A DNA stretch of 64,000 nucleotides from JARYLZ01 sp964388275 (GTDB lineage Bacteria; Bacteroidota; Ignavibacteria; SZUA-365): positions 1-64,000 of the forward strand of contig CAYLZD010000012.1 of NCBI GenBank assembly GCA_964388275.1. The letters are read 5' to 3'. The stretch's first letter is position 1; the number at the start of each line of letters is the position of its first letter. Shown one piece after another: positions 17,516 through 26,996 of the stretch. A model generated the notes under the pieces. It was not told where the DNA came from and made no database searches. It was given only the letters and a program-made list of their open reading frames with translations. The translations under genes and the position numbers were made by a program.

Positions 17516-19201
17516 ATGAAATCGGCACTGACATTCGCTGCCGTTGCGCTGATGACGGCATCGGTATTCGCCTGGTCGCAAAGCACTCCTGCCCCGAACG
17601 ACCCGAGCACAACTCTCACGATTTCCGGTGAAACGTTCCCGGGCAAGGTGTATGTAGCGGCTTTCAGAATCGGAGCGGACGGAGTCCACACTCCGATCGG
17701 CGTTGCCTTCGAACGCGAGATGGGGCTGCTCGATATGGATAAAATGGTCGGAGAGGAAGTCTGCTTCACGCTCACGGCCAAGGATAAGAACGGCAACGTC
17801 ATCAGAAGCTGGAACACCTCCGGCGTGCCAACGACATTGACGCTCGTCGGTTCGACCGCGAATACGGATTCGAGCAATCAATCCTGGAACGACGATCCCG
17901 AGGCTTTCACCTGGGCCCGCATCACGAAGGAAGGCGGCGGACTGTTGACTCAGATGGGTCCGGACGAATGGTCGGTCCCTGCGAGCGACTTCAACGACGA
18001 AGGCCAGTGCCGCATTTGCCTGGTGCACACGAAGGCGGAGAAGGGAATCACTATCCGGGTCACACCGCTCATGCAGGGTCTGAACCAGGAAACCGACAAG
18101 ATGAACTTCCGCGAACTCGGCAACAGCAACTTCCTTGTGGAAGTATATTCGCAGGCGACCGGAAAAGACGCGGTGTTCCAGATGCGCCCGTACGAAATCA
18201 CCGTGTATCCCAGGGACCGTTATCTGAACGTCACGAACGAAACCATACAGACGCGCTTTACCGCCCGCTGGCCCGGAGAATTCGACAATACCAGCCCGGG
18301 GCTGGCGGACATCTTCAGCGGCGACGTGTTCATCACCGGACCGACTCCTTACCTGATTGCTTCGCGCATCATACGCGAACTCCCCAACGACGAACCGCAG
18401 TGGATCATGGCATACGCCGAGAACGATCCGTCAATCAGGGGACGAACCAACGATTACGAAATCCTGAGCCATGCTCCGCATGATTTCACACTGCTCACAC
18501 CGCCGGATCACACCGTGTGGACCCTCGACAGATGGACACAACCGACACTCGAGGATTTCACCTGGGAGAAGCCCGTTCCGGCCGATCCATACACCGACAT
18601 CAAAATCTCGAGAAACGACCTGCGCACATACTCCGATGAGGTGCGTTATACGGTTGTTTTCGTCGACAGCGTTAGTCTCACCCGGGCCGTCCGCATCGCG
18701 TCGGACAATCTGGGAACAGAGCCCACCCTCAAACTGACGCAGGGGCAGGTGCAGAACATAGTTACAGGCATTTCCGGCAGCCCCTCGACGGCGTATTACC
18801 ACCTCGTGTGGTTTGTGGAAGCCACTGACGGACTGTACGTCACGCAAAGCACACCGCCCAACAAGGATCCCAACGGCGAGCCGGGATTTCATCTGACGCT
18901 GGACATCAGCACGGCGGCGCCGGCAGCGGCCGCGCCCTCGAAGCTGGCACTGGCCCAGAACTATCCGAATCCTTTCAATCCATCCACCAGCATCAATTTC
19001 TCGCTTCCCGCGAACGGCAAGGCGTCGGTGAAGATTTATGATTTGCTGGGCGCTTACGTCGCGACGGCCGCAGAAGGCGACTTCGCTGCTGGAGAACACA
19101 GGGTGAATTTCGACGCGGCCGACCTGCCGTCCGGAATTTACATCTACAAACTCAACGCGAACGGCAAGACGCTGACGCGCAGAATGACTTTGATGCGTTG
19201 A
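17516..19201 (+). CDS. Secreted protein of unknown fold with canonical T9SS-type sorting tail
   Basis: 561 residues. The start is supported by AAGGAG ten bases upstream and by the signal peptide MKSALTFAAVALMTASVFA. Residues ~25-470 form a soluble beta-rich body with no domain I can name; it contains Fn3-like spacing around DHTVWTLDRWTQPTLEDFTW. The end is a textbook sorting domain from about 475: ALAQNYPNPFNPSTSINFSL, then KIYDLLGAYV and LPSGIYIYKL. The gene has its own promoter region upstream and a strong terminator 24 bases downstream, so it appears monocistronic. That isolation, together with the good ribosome site, suggests it may be well expressed, perhaps as a surface-layer or matrix component; this is inference. 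Confidence 0.9.
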   Translation: MKSALTFAAVALMTASVFAWSQSTPAPNDPSTTLTISGETFPGKVYVAAFRIGADGVHTPIGVAFEREMGLLDMDKMVGEEVCFTLTAKDKNGNVIRSWNTSGVPTTLTLVGSTANTDSSNQSWNDDPEAFTWARITKEGGGLLTQMGPDEWSVPASDFNDEGQCRICLVHTKAEKGITIRVTPLMQGLNQETDKMNFRELGNSNFLVEVYSQATGKDAVFQMRPYEITVYPRDRYLNVTNETIQTRFTARWPGEFDNTSPGLADIFSGDVFITGPTPYLIASRIIRELPNDEPQWIMAYAENDPSIRGRTNDYEILSHAPHDFTLLTPPDHTVWTLDRWTQPTLEDFTWEKPVPADPYTDIKISRNDLRTYSDEVRYTVVFVDSVSLTRAVRIASDNLGTEPTLKLTQGQVQNIVTGISGSPSTAYYHLVWFVEATDGLYVTQSTPPNKDPNGEPGFHLTLDISTAAPAAAAPSKLALAQNYPNPFNPSTSINFSLPANGKASVKIYDLLGAYVATAAEGDFAAGEHRVNFDAADLPSGIYIYKLNANGKTLTRRMTLMR

Positions 19202-19224
19202 CGCCGGACTTTTAGTAGAAACAG

Positions 19225-19259
19225 AAAACGCCCTCCCCTGGAAACGGGGAGGGCGTTTT
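19225..19259. terminator. Strong bidirectional rho-independent terminator
   Basis: A perfect 14-base inverted repeat, AAAACGCCCTCCCC (19225-19238) and GGGGAGGGCGTTTT (19246-19259), with a 7-base loop. The A/T ends give a U-run in both directions, so it can serve both the rightward cargo gene and the leftward pta gene that converge here. Confidence 0.95.
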
Positions 19260-19282
19260 ACATCGACTACGGCTGTACAATC

Positions 19283-20269
19283 CTACACCGCGCCCATTAC
19301 GGCGTTGAACACAGTTGTGACGACGATGTCGTTCACCGAGCAGCCTCGGGACAAATCATAGGCCGGACGCGCAAGTCCCTGCACCACTGGTCCGAGGGCT
19401 TCGGCCCCGCCGATACGCTCGGTGATTTTATACGCTATGTTGCCCGACTGGAGATCGGGGAAAATCATGCAGTTTGCCTTTCCGGCGATAGGGCTGCCGG
19501 GGGCTTTCTTCTCGCCGATTTTGGGAATGATAGCGGCGTCGAACTGCAGTTCGCCGTCTATCGCGATGTCGGGACGCCGCTCGCGAACCAAACGCAGAGC
19601 TTCGGTCACTTTGTCAACGAGCTCGTGCTGCGCGCTCCCCTTGGTCGAGAAGGAAAGCAGGGCGACCATGGGTTCCTCTTCCAGCAGCGCGCGATGATTG
19701 TCCGCCGTGGAAATGGCTATATCGGCAAGCTGAGCGGCATCGGGCAGCGGCAATACCGCGCAATCGGCGAAGGTCCAGATTCTGTCCGGGAATTTCATCA
19801 CGAAAAAGCTGGAAACGGTCTTTATCCCGGCCTTCAGTCCTATTGCGAGTATTCCGGCCCGGATAACGTCGCCCGTGGTCGACAGGGAGCCGGCCACGCT
19901 GCCGTCGGCGGCGCCGTGGCGGACCATCATTGCGCCGAAAAACAGCGGGTGCGATACCTGCCCGCGGGCTTCTTCCGGCGTCATGCCTTTATGCTTGCGC
20001 AGTTCGTACAGAGTTTGAGAAAAGCCCTCGAGCAGAGGCGAAGCGGACGGCTCGACAAGGCCGATACCCTCGAGCGAGACTCCGGCCACGGCCGCGGTCT
20101 TGCGAATGTCGTTCGGATCGCCTACGAGAGTTATGTTCGCCAGATTCTCGTCCACGACGATGCGCGCCGCCGAGACTGCACGCGGATCGGTGGCGTCGGG
20201 ATAAACGATATGCTTGCCGAGAGAGCGGGCGCGGCCTTTCAAATCGTCGATAAAATGTGCGGGATTCAT
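19283..20269 (-). CDS. pta: Phosphate acetyltransferase
   Basis: 328 residues, the usual length of the short, catalytic-domain-only Pta. The enzyme interconverts acetyl-CoA and acetyl phosphate for overflow metabolism or acetate assimilation. Family landmarks are VYPDATDPRAVSAA near the N-terminus, HPLFFGAMMVRHGAADGSVAGS in the middle, SFSTKGSA, DGELQFDAAI and GKANCMIFPDLQSGNIAYK near the C-terminus. No acetate kinase gene is next to it. The gene ends 23 bases from the shared terminator at 19225-19259 and diverges from gpmI. I am confident in the family assignment over phosphate butyryltransferase because of the GDEL/GELQFDAA and NCLIFPDL-type motifs. Confidence 0.95.
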   Translation of the reverse strand: MNPAHFIDDLKGRARSLGKHIVYPDATDPRAVSAARIVVDENLANITLVGDPNDIRKTAAVAGVSLEGIGLVEPSASPLLEGFSQTLYELRKHKGMTPEEARGQVSHPLFFGAMMVRHGAADGSVAGSLSTTGDVIRAGILAIGLKAGIKTVSSFFVMKFPDRIWTFADCAVLPLPDAAQLADIAISTADNHRALLEEEPMVALLSFSTKGSAQHELVDKVTEALRLVRERRPDIAIDGELQFDAAIIPKIGEKKAPGSPIAGKANCMIFPDLQSGNIAYKITERIGGAEALGPVVQGLARPAYDLSRGCSVNDIVVTTVFNAVMGAV

Positions 20270-20371
20270 GTGCTGCCTGATATGATGATGAAATAACTGA
20301 AAAAGAAATGCATTAATAAAGTAGCGAGACGGCCGGTTAAATGGAAATGAGACAAGCCCCGGCTTCTTTCG

Positions 20372-20379
20372 TATATTGC
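20372..20379 (+). promoter_or_regulatory. Candidate -10/-7-like element upstream of gpmI
   Basis: TATATTGC lies 23 bases before the gpmI ATG in the 133-base divergent pta/gpmI gap. Similar TATATT elements precede the genes at 17516 and 40508. No clear -35 or -33 partner is seen. Confidence 0.3.
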
Positions 20380-20402
20380 ATTATTAATTGAAAGACTCCG
20401 AA

Positions 20403-22031
20403 ATGAAACTCGAACTCGCTCCCTGCCTTTCGATGCCTTCAACACGCGGGCCTCTGCTGCTGATAATAATGGACGGCGTGGGCATCGGAAAGGACTATCC
20501 AGGAAACGCCTTGACCCGCGCGCGCACGCCCTTTCTGGACCGATACTTCGCGGCCGGACTGTACACACAGTTGAGGGCTCACGGCCCCGCCGTGGGTCTG
20601 CCCAGCGAAGACGACATGGGCAACAGCGAGGTGGGGCACAACGCCCTCGGCGCAGGCCGCATTTTCGCGCAGGGCGCCAAGCTGGTGAACAGGGCCATGG
20701 AGGACGGATCGATTTTCCTCTCCAAACACTGGCGCACGATCATCGAACGCGGCAAAGCCGGAGGAACGCTGCATCTGATCGGGCTTCTCTCCGACGGCAA
20801 CGTGCATTCGCACGTGCGGCATCTGGACCGCATCATCGACGAGGCGAAGAACGAAGGCGTGCGGACCGTGCGGATTCACGCCCTCCTGGACGGCCGCGAT
20901 GTGGGTGAAAAATCGGCGCTGGACTACGTTCTACCGCTGGAGGCAAAGCTCGCGGAGATCTCCGCCGCCGGCGAATTCGATTACGCGATCGCCTCGGGCG
21001 GCGGACGCATGACTGTCACAATGGACCGCTACAACGCCGACTGGGACGTCGTGCGGCGCGGTTATGAAGCTCACGTGTTGGGACTGGGCCGCCGCTTCGC
21101 CTCCGCCTCCGACGCGGTACGGGCATATTACCGGGAAGATCCGAACATGACCGATCAATACATGGATTCGTTTGTCGTAGCCGGCGCCGGCGGACCGATA
21201 GGGCGCATCGTCGACGGCGACTCCGTGGTGTTTTTCAATTTCCGCGGCGACAGAGCGATCGAGATTTCACGCGCGCTGACAGAGGCGGACTTCAGTCACT
21301 TTCCACGCCCGCCCTTGCCCGAAATCTTTTATGTCGGAATGATGGAGTACGACGGCGATCTTCATATCCCGCCGAACTACCTGGTCGAGCCGCCCAGCAT
21401 AGAGCGCACAATCGGCCGGTATCTGTGCGCGGCGGGAGTAAGGAGTTTCGCGGTGTCCGAAACCCAGAAATACGGCCATGTAACGTATTTCTGGAACGGC
21501 AACAACAGCGGATACATATGCGAAGACCTTGAAAAATACGTCGAGATACCTTCCGATCGCATCGCTTTCGACAAGGCCCCCAAGATGAAAGCGATGGAAA
21601 TCGCCGACACGACGCTGGAACTGCTGCGAAGCGGAAAATACCGTTTCGGGCGTGTGAATTTCGCCAATGGAGACATGGTAGGGCACACGGGCAATTTCGA
21701 CGCCGCGGTGGAGGCGGTGGAGACGGTTGATACGTGCGCAGGGAAACTCGTCGAAGGAACGCTGCAGGCGGGTGGAATCGCCGTAATCACGGCCGATCAC
21801 GGGAACTCCGAGGAAATGTTCACGGAGATAAACGGAGTCAGAACTCCCAAAACCAGCCACACCCTGAATCCGGCGCCCTTCTGCATACTCGATTCGCGTC
21901 CGCGGCCTCCTTACCGCCCGGCCGCCCTCGCGAATCCGGGTCTCGCGAACGTGGCCGCAACACTGCTGAATCTGCTCGGTTTTGAAAAGCCCGGGGATTA
22001 CGAGCCTTCACTCATAGAAGCGGCGGACTGA
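20403..22031 (+). CDS. gpmI: 2,3-bisphosphoglycerate-independent phosphoglycerate mutase
   Basis: 542 residues from ATG 20403; an in-frame TTG at 20388 is less likely. This glycolytic enzyme interconverts 3- and 2-phosphoglycerate in the cytoplasm with two Mn ions. It belongs to the alkaline-phosphatase superfamily: MDGVGIG near the N-terminus carries the first metal Asp, and DDMGNSEVGH places the catalytic Ser at residue 75. NFRGDRAIEISRAL, ITADHGNSEEM and the terminal SHTLNP complete the metal and substrate sites. Length is slightly above the usual ~510 residues. The gene diverges from pta and is followed after 46 bases by an aminotransferase gene. Confidence 0.96.
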   Translation: MKLELAPCLSMPSTRGPLLLIIMDGVGIGKDYPGNALTRARTPFLDRYFAAGLYTQLRAHGPAVGLPSEDDMGNSEVGHNALGAGRIFAQGAKLVNRAMEDGSIFLSKHWRTIIERGKAGGTLHLIGLLSDGNVHSHVRHLDRIIDEAKNEGVRTVRIHALLDGRDVGEKSALDYVLPLEAKLAEISAAGEFDYAIASGGGRMTVTMDRYNADWDVVRRGYEAHVLGLGRRFASASDAVRAYYREDPNMTDQYMDSFVVAGAGGPIGRIVDGDSVVFFNFRGDRAIEISRALTEADFSHFPRPPLPEIFYVGMMEYDGDLHIPPNYLVEPPSIERTIGRYLCAAGVRSFAVSETQKYGHVTYFWNGNNSGYICEDLEKYVEIPSDRIAFDKAPKMKAMEIADTTLELLRSGKYRFGRVNFANGDMVGHTGNFDAAVEAVETVDTCAGKLVEGTLQAGGIAVITADHGNSEEMFTEINGVRTPKTSHTLNPAPFCILDSRPRPPYRPAALANPGLANVAATLLNLLGFEKPGDYEPSLIEAAD

Positions 22032-22077
22032 CTCCGCGCGGAATTCCGTAAACCGGTCAATGTCAACAGGAGACACG

Positions 22078-23385
22078 ATGTCCGATATCGACCGAAGGCG
22101 TTTCATTGCGGCTCTGGGAAAGAGCGTCGGCTTCGCGGCCGGCGTGTCCGCATCGGCGGCCGCGCTGCTGCGGAGACTCTCGGCCGCCGAACGGCGTGTT
22201 CACGGCCTTCCGCCTGAAAAGGCCGCCGAAGACGAGGATTTCTGGTTCGAAATTCAGCGCAGCTTCAGCGTTACTCGAGCGATCACCAACCTGAACAACG
22301 GCGGAGTATGCCCCTCCCCCAGAATCGTCACGGAAGCGCTGTGCCGCTATACGTGGGAACAGGAAGAATTGCCCGCCTACGTCATGTGGCGGCTTCTGGA
22401 ACCCCGTGTGGAACATGTGCGCGCGGGCATTGCGCGTCTTTTCGGGGCCGACCCCGAGGAAATCGCGATCACGCGGAACGCCTCGGAATCCCTGGAAACA
22501 CTTCTGTTCGGAATGGAATTATCATCCGGTGACGAGATCTTGACAACAGCGCAGGATTACCCACGTATGCTCACGTCGCTCAGACAGCGCGGGAAACGCG
22601 AAGGAATCCGCCTGAACGTCATTCCAATTCCGACTCCTCCGGACGAACCGGCCGAGATCGTCCAGGCGTTCGAAAGTTCCATGACGCGGAACACAAGGGC
22701 CGTGCTCCTTTCCCACATCAATTTCACCAACGGACAGATCATGCCGGTGCGGCAAATCTGCGACGCCGCGCGCCGGCGCGGAATAGAAAGCATAGTCGAC
22801 GGCGCGCACGGGTTCGCGCACCTGGATGTGAAACAGACCGATCTCGGTTGCGATTATTACGGCGCCAGCCTGCATAAATGGCTGTACGGCCCGAAAGGCG
22901 CCGGCATGCTCTACGTTCGCAGGGACAAAATAAGCCGCATATGGCCGTTGATGGCCGCCGAAGAAAAACTAGCCGGCGACATCAGAAAATTCGAAGAGGT
23001 CGGGACGCATTCCGCCGCGCCGCGCCTGGCTGTGGGCGAAGCCGTGGTCTTTCACGAAGGCATCGGCGCCGCGCGCAAGGAAGCCCGACTCCGATACCTC
23101 TCCAGATACTGGATGGACCGGCTGAAGGACGCGCCCGGCATAACTTTCCATACATCATTCGATCCTCGCCAGTCCTGCGGCATTGCGACTTTCTCCATCC
23201 GCGGTGTGGATGCGGCGTCGGTACAGGGCTTTCTTTTCGACAAGAAGAAGATCTACACGACCACGGTTTCCAACGACGCTTTCTCCGGCGTCAGGGTCAC
23301 TCCGAATGTGTACACGACTTTGCCGGAATTGGATCGCTTTGTCGAGGCGATTGACACGATAGCGCGCAAAGGCCTCCCGAAATGA
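22078..23385 (+). CDS. Tat-exported class V (PLP-dependent) aminotransferase, epimerase/desulfurase-like
   Basis: 435 residues from ATG 22078, chosen for the CAGGAG ribosome site eight bases upstream and because it begins a twin-arginine leader, MSDIDRRRFIAALG, followed by an Ala-rich stretch. The rest is a fold-type-I PLP enzyme of class V. ITRNASESLE binds the phosphate, VDGAHGFAHLDV contains the cofactor Asp and His, and GASLHKWLYGPKG carries the Schiff-base Lys. Relatives include isopenicillin-N epimerase-like and cysteine-desulfurase-like enzymes; the sequence alone does not fix the substrate. Export of a PLP enzyme by Tat is reasonable, since cofactors load before export. The leader closely matches that of the asparaginase at 29704. 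Confidence 0.85.
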   Translation: MSDIDRRRFIAALGKSVGFAAGVSASAAALLRRLSAAERRVHGLPPEKAAEDEDFWFEIQRSFSVTRAITNLNNGGVCPSPRIVTEALCRYTWEQEELPAYVMWRLLEPRVEHVRAGIARLFGADPEEIAITRNASESLETLLFGMELSSGDEILTTAQDYPRMLTSLRQRGKREGIRLNVIPIPTPPDEPAEIVQAFESSMTRNTRAVLLSHINFTNGQIMPVRQICDAARRRGIESIVDGAHGFAHLDVKQTDLGCDYYGASLHKWLYGPKGAGMLYVRRDKISRIWPLMAAEEKLAGDIRKFEEVGTHSAAPRLAVGEAVVFHEGIGAARKEARLRYLSRYWMDRLKDAPGITFHTSFDPRQSCGIATFSIRGVDAASVQGFLFDKKKIYTTTVSNDAFSGVRVTPNVYTTLPELDRFVEAIDTIARKGLPK

Positions 23386-23445
23386 AATGCGCCGGCTATC
23401 CCGCGGCCGCCTTTCCCGCAACGCGGCGGTTCACAGAGGGATGCG

Positions 23446-25140
23446 TTGCTCAATAACCGGCTCACGCAGAGGGCTCTGGCGGTTGAACTCGACGCCGGGC
23501 TGAAGGGCGCCGTGATAAGCGCGGTGTTCACGCAGGAAAAAGATGAACTCGTCCTGCTTTTCGAGCCGCCCGGCAGTCCGGCAGCGCTTCATTTCTCCGC
23601 GAAGCCTTCATTCATCTTCCTCTCCCCGCTGCATGATTTCGCGCGCGCGCGAAAAAACAGCGTCGATCTCTTCGAGCGCTGCCGCGGATGCGCGGTTATA
23701 TCCGCGAAGGTCGCAACAAACGACAGGATCATCCGCTTCAGTTTGGACAATGGAGACTCCCTGTTGTTCATCCTTTTCGCCGGCGAGGCCGGGGCGATTC
23801 TGCAAAGCCCGGACGGTGAACCGCTGGAAGTCTTCAAACGGGCCAGACCGCATACCGATGCCGTATTCGACAACACGCCGCCGGACCCTGATGTGGACGC
23901 AGCGCGCCGGCTCCTGGATATGCCGGGAGACGAGGCAGTATCGCGCGTGCTCGGACGCATCTGTCCTTTCATCTCCGGAGTTTTCGCGGACGAGCTGCTC
24001 CATCGCGCCGGAGTCCCGAAAAACGCAGCCGCAAGCTCGCTCGGACTCGATGAGAAGATCCGCATTGTCGACATTCTCAAGGGATTGATCCGCGAGTCGG
24101 CGGCATGCAAACCGCGGATTTATTCCAGAGCCGGCGTGCCGCTTCATCTGTCCCTGGTGGAATTGACGCATTTCGGATCGGAGGGAGTCGAGAATTTCGA
24201 AGAAATCGGCGATGCCGTTTTCACGTTCACGAGACGACGTCTTTCGCACGGCGGCCTGGCGAGCGCAAAAAGCCGCATTCTCGACGCTATTGATCGCGAG
24301 CTTCACAGAGCGCGGAAATCGGAAGGACATCTCCGGTCTCCCGAGGACATTGTGAAACAAGCGGCCGAATACGAGAAATTCGGGAATCTTCTGATGATCA
24401 ATCTCAATGCGTACCCTGAGCAACCGTGGCGGATCACGCTTCCCGACATATTCGTCGATCCGCGTCTGGTTCTGTCCATTCCCCTGCGCGAGGGGGAATC
24501 ATTGCTTGACAACGCGCAGCGCTATTATGACAAAGCGCGCGCCGCACGGGCATCCGTTGCGCGTGTGAGGGAAAGAGCGGCATATTTGCAGTCGCGCACC
24601 GAGGAATTGACCGCTCTCGCGGCAGGGGTGGATGCCGCCCCGACGATTCGCGCCCTGAAGGAAATACTCGACGGTCACAATAAATTACTCGCATCAATGG
24701 GACTTACTGCAAAAGGCGAAAAGGAAGAGAAACCATTTCCGTTCCGCCGCTTTACGGTGGCGGGGGGCTATGAAGTCTGGGTCGGCAGGAACAGCGCCAG
24801 CAACGATGAACTCACCACACGGCATGCCCGGCCCAATGATCTTTGGTTCCACGTCCGCGGCGCCGGCGGCTCGCACGTGGTCTTGCGTTGCCACGGTTCG
24901 TCTCAGCCGGTCCCGAAAGAAGCGGTCCGCGCTGCCGCGGCAATAGCCGCATATTACAGCAAACAGCGGAACGCGGGTTCGACGCCTGTGGCCTACGCGG
25001 AGAAAAAACACGTGCGCAAACCCCGGGGAGCGCCTCCCGGGACCGTGCAAATGGAAAGAGAGAAGGTTATCAGCGTCAAACCGGGACTGCCCGAGCCGAA
25101 GGGCGCGGCGGAAAGGAACGATGAGGATTCGGATGGGTGA
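23446..25140 (+). CDS. rqcH: NFACT-family ribosome quality control protein (RqcH/FbpA-like)
   Basis: 564 residues from a TTG at 23446 with GAGGG seven bases upstream; the opening LNNRLTQRALAVELDA matches the family N-terminus. RqcH binds 60S/50S-nascent-chain complexes and adds alanine tails to stalled peptides. The NFACT-N region (1-~280), a helical middle (about 300-430; KARAARASVARVRERAAYL) and the NFACT-R domain (about 440-560; NDLWFHVRGAGGSHVV and the basic KKHVRKPRGAPPG) appear in order. The last 20 bases overlap the start of the carB fragment, indicating co-translation. The assignment rests on domain order and motifs; the exact catalytic role is by family. Confidence 0.9.
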   Translation: MLNNRLTQRALAVELDAGLKGAVISAVFTQEKDELVLLFEPPGSPAALHFSAKPSFIFLSPLHDFARARKNSVDLFERCRGCAVISAKVATNDRIIRFSLDNGDSLLFILFAGEAGAILQSPDGEPLEVFKRARPHTDAVFDNTPPDPDVDAARRLLDMPGDEAVSRVLGRICPFISGVFADELLHRAGVPKNAAASSLGLDEKIRIVDILKGLIRESAACKPRIYSRAGVPLHLSLVELTHFGSEGVENFEEIGDAVFTFTRRRLSHGGLASAKSRILDAIDRELHRARKSEGHLRSPEDIVKQAAEYEKFGNLLMINLNAYPEQPWRITLPDIFVDPRLVLSIPLREGESLLDNAQRYYDKARAARASVARVRERAAYLQSRTEELTALAAGVDAAPTIRALKEILDGHNKLLASMGLTAKGEKEEKPFPFRRFTVAGGYEVWVGRNSASNDELTTRHARPNDLWFHVRGAGGSHVVLRCHGSSQPVPKEAVRAAAAIAAYYSKQRNAGSTPVAYAEKKHVRKPRGAPPGTVQMEREKVISVKPGLPEPKGAAERNDEDSDG

Positions 25141-26962
25141 TAAACTGACACCGGATTTGTTGAGAAAGGCCAAAGAGTACGGTTTCTCCGACGTTCAGCT
25201 TGCGCATCTGCTTAAAACAACTCCGGACAAGGTGAGGTCCTTGCGCGCAAAATGGGGCATACAAGCGTGCTACAAGACTGTCGACACATGCGCCGCGGAA
25301 TTCGAGGCCTACACCCCGTACTTCTATTCAACGTATGACGGTGAAAACGAATCCTCGGCCTCGAACGGAAAAAAAATGATCATCCTCGGCGGGGGACCGA
25401 ATCGCATCGGACAGGGGATCGAATTCGACTACTGCTGCGTGCACGGCGTGTTCGCCGCCCGCGAAGAGGGCTACGAAACGATAATGATCAACTGCAATCC
25501 CGAAACAGTTTCCACGGACTACGACATTGCGGATAAACTGTACTTTGAACCTCTCACCTTCGAGGACGTGGCGCGCATAATCGAGATAGAGCAACCCGAG
25601 GGAGTGATAGTCTCCTTCGGCGGCCAGACTCCGTTGAAGCTGGCCAGGCGCCTGGCGGATGCGGGGATCCGGATTCTCGGCACGCCTTTCGACGGGATAG
25701 ACCTGGCGGAAGACCGCGAGCGATTCACGGCGCTTCTGCGCTCGCTCGGCATCGTATATCCGGCCGCGGGCAACGCGAGGGGCGCCGACGAAGCCGCATC
25801 CGTAGCCGGGGAAATCGGCTATCCTGTCCTGCTAAGGCCATCCTATGTGCTGGGCGGACGCGGGATGAGGATAGTTTACTCGGAGAAGGCGCTCCGGGAT
25901 TTCATGGACGAAGCTCTCGAGGCGTCCGGAGAGCATCCGGTGCTGATCGACAAGTTTCTCGAGGACGCGATGGAGTTCGACGTCGACGCGGTGTGCGACG
26001 GAAAAGAGGTTCTGATCGGGGGCGTGCTTCAACACGTAGAGGAAGCCGGCATACACAGCGGCGACAGCACCTGCGTCCTCCCGGCTCTGCTCGGCAAGGA
26101 TTGGATAATCGAGGAATTGAAGGAAACGACGCGCAGAATAGCTCTGGCGATCGGCGCCGTCGGCCTTATCAACGTCCAGTATGCCCTTCAGGACGACGTG
26201 ATATACGTGCTGGAAGCGAATCCAAGGGCTTCCCGCACCGTCCCTTTCATCAGCAAGGCCGTCGGCCTCCCGCTCGCGAAGATCGCGACGAAAGTCATGC
26301 TCGGCAGAACGCTGCGCGAACTGGATGTTCGAGAACCCGCGCGCCCGCGTCACATCGCCGTGAAAAAAGCTGTGTTCCCTTTCGTCAAGCTCCACGGCGC
26401 TCAACAGTTTCTCGGTCCGGAGATGAAGTCCACCGGAGAAGTGATGGGAATCGGGTCGACTTTCCCCGAGGCCATGGCAAAAAGCCAGCTCGCCTCCGGC
26501 GCCAGACTTCCGGCGGAAGGAACCGTATTCATTTCAGTGAATCAGAGGGACAAGCGGCAAAAGACCCTGGACTTCGCGCGAGACCTGACCGAGACGGGTT
26601 TTCAACTCATTGCTACCAGGGGAACATCGACCTATCTTTACGAAAACGGAGTCGAGACGCGGAGCATCCTGAAGGTCAGCGAAGGCCGGCCCGACATAGT
26701 CGACGAAATAAAAAACGGGCGCGTCCAGTTGATAGTGAACACGCCGGCCGGCGAGATCCCACGCGACGACGAAACTCCGATCGGAATAGCCGCGCTGGCT
26801 TATAACGTCCCCTATGTGACGAACGTGTCGGCCGGCATCGCGCTTCTCGACGGACTGAAACAGCCACGCAGCGGCGCCGGCGAGGTCAGAAGCCTGCAGG
26901 AATACATTCCGGAGCGGCTCGATTCCGTTGCGACGAAAACCCCGCCGGAAGATCCGGAGTAA
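25121..26962 (+). CDS. carB: Carbamoyl-phosphate synthase large subunit, C-terminal half only
   Basis: 613 residues from ATG 25121 (AAGGAA upstream); ATG 25133 is also possible. It aligns with the second half of the normal ~1070-residue CarB. It starts at the oligomerisation domain (LRKAKEYGFSDVQLAHL, then YKTVDTCAAEFEAYTPY). It continues through the second pre-ATP-grasp and ATP-grasp domains (LGGGPNRIGQGIEFDYCC, INCNPETVSTDYD, VRPSYVLGGRGM-like, LEANPRASRTVPF). It ends with the MGS-like allosteric domain (about 470-600). This half phosphorylates carbamate for arginine and pyrimidine synthesis. The N-terminal ammonia/bicarbonate half is absent: rqcH, not CarB-N, lies directly upstream. Split carB1/carB2 genes are known in some archaea and Aquifex. 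A partner elsewhere in the genome is expected but not visible. Confidence 0.95.
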   Translation: MRIRMGDKLTPDLLRKAKEYGFSDVQLAHLLKTTPDKVRSLRAKWGIQACYKTVDTCAAEFEAYTPYFYSTYDGENESSASNGKKMIILGGGPNRIGQGIEFDYCCVHGVFAAREEGYETIMINCNPETVSTDYDIADKLYFEPLTFEDVARIIEIEQPEGVIVSFGGQTPLKLARRLADAGIRILGTPFDGIDLAEDRERFTALLRSLGIVYPAAGNARGADEAASVAGEIGYPVLLRPSYVLGGRGMRIVYSEKALRDFMDEALEASGEHPVLIDKFLEDAMEFDVDAVCDGKEVLIGGVLQHVEEAGIHSGDSTCVLPALLGKDWIIEELKETTRRIALAIGAVGLINVQYALQDDVIYVLEANPRASRTVPFISKAVGLPLAKIATKVMLGRTLRELDVREPARPRHIAVKKAVFPFVKLHGAQQFLGPEMKSTGEVMGIGSTFPEAMAKSQLASGARLPAEGTVFISVNQRDKRQKTLDFARDLTETGFQLIATRGTSTYLYENGVETRSILKVSEGRPDIVDEIKNGRVQLIVNTPAGEIPRDDETPIGIAALAYNVPYVTNVSAGIALLDGLKQPRSGAGEVRSLQEYIPERLDSVATKTPPEDPE

Positions 26963-26996
26963 ACGCCTTTTTCTCGCGCTTAAACGGCGCCGCGGA

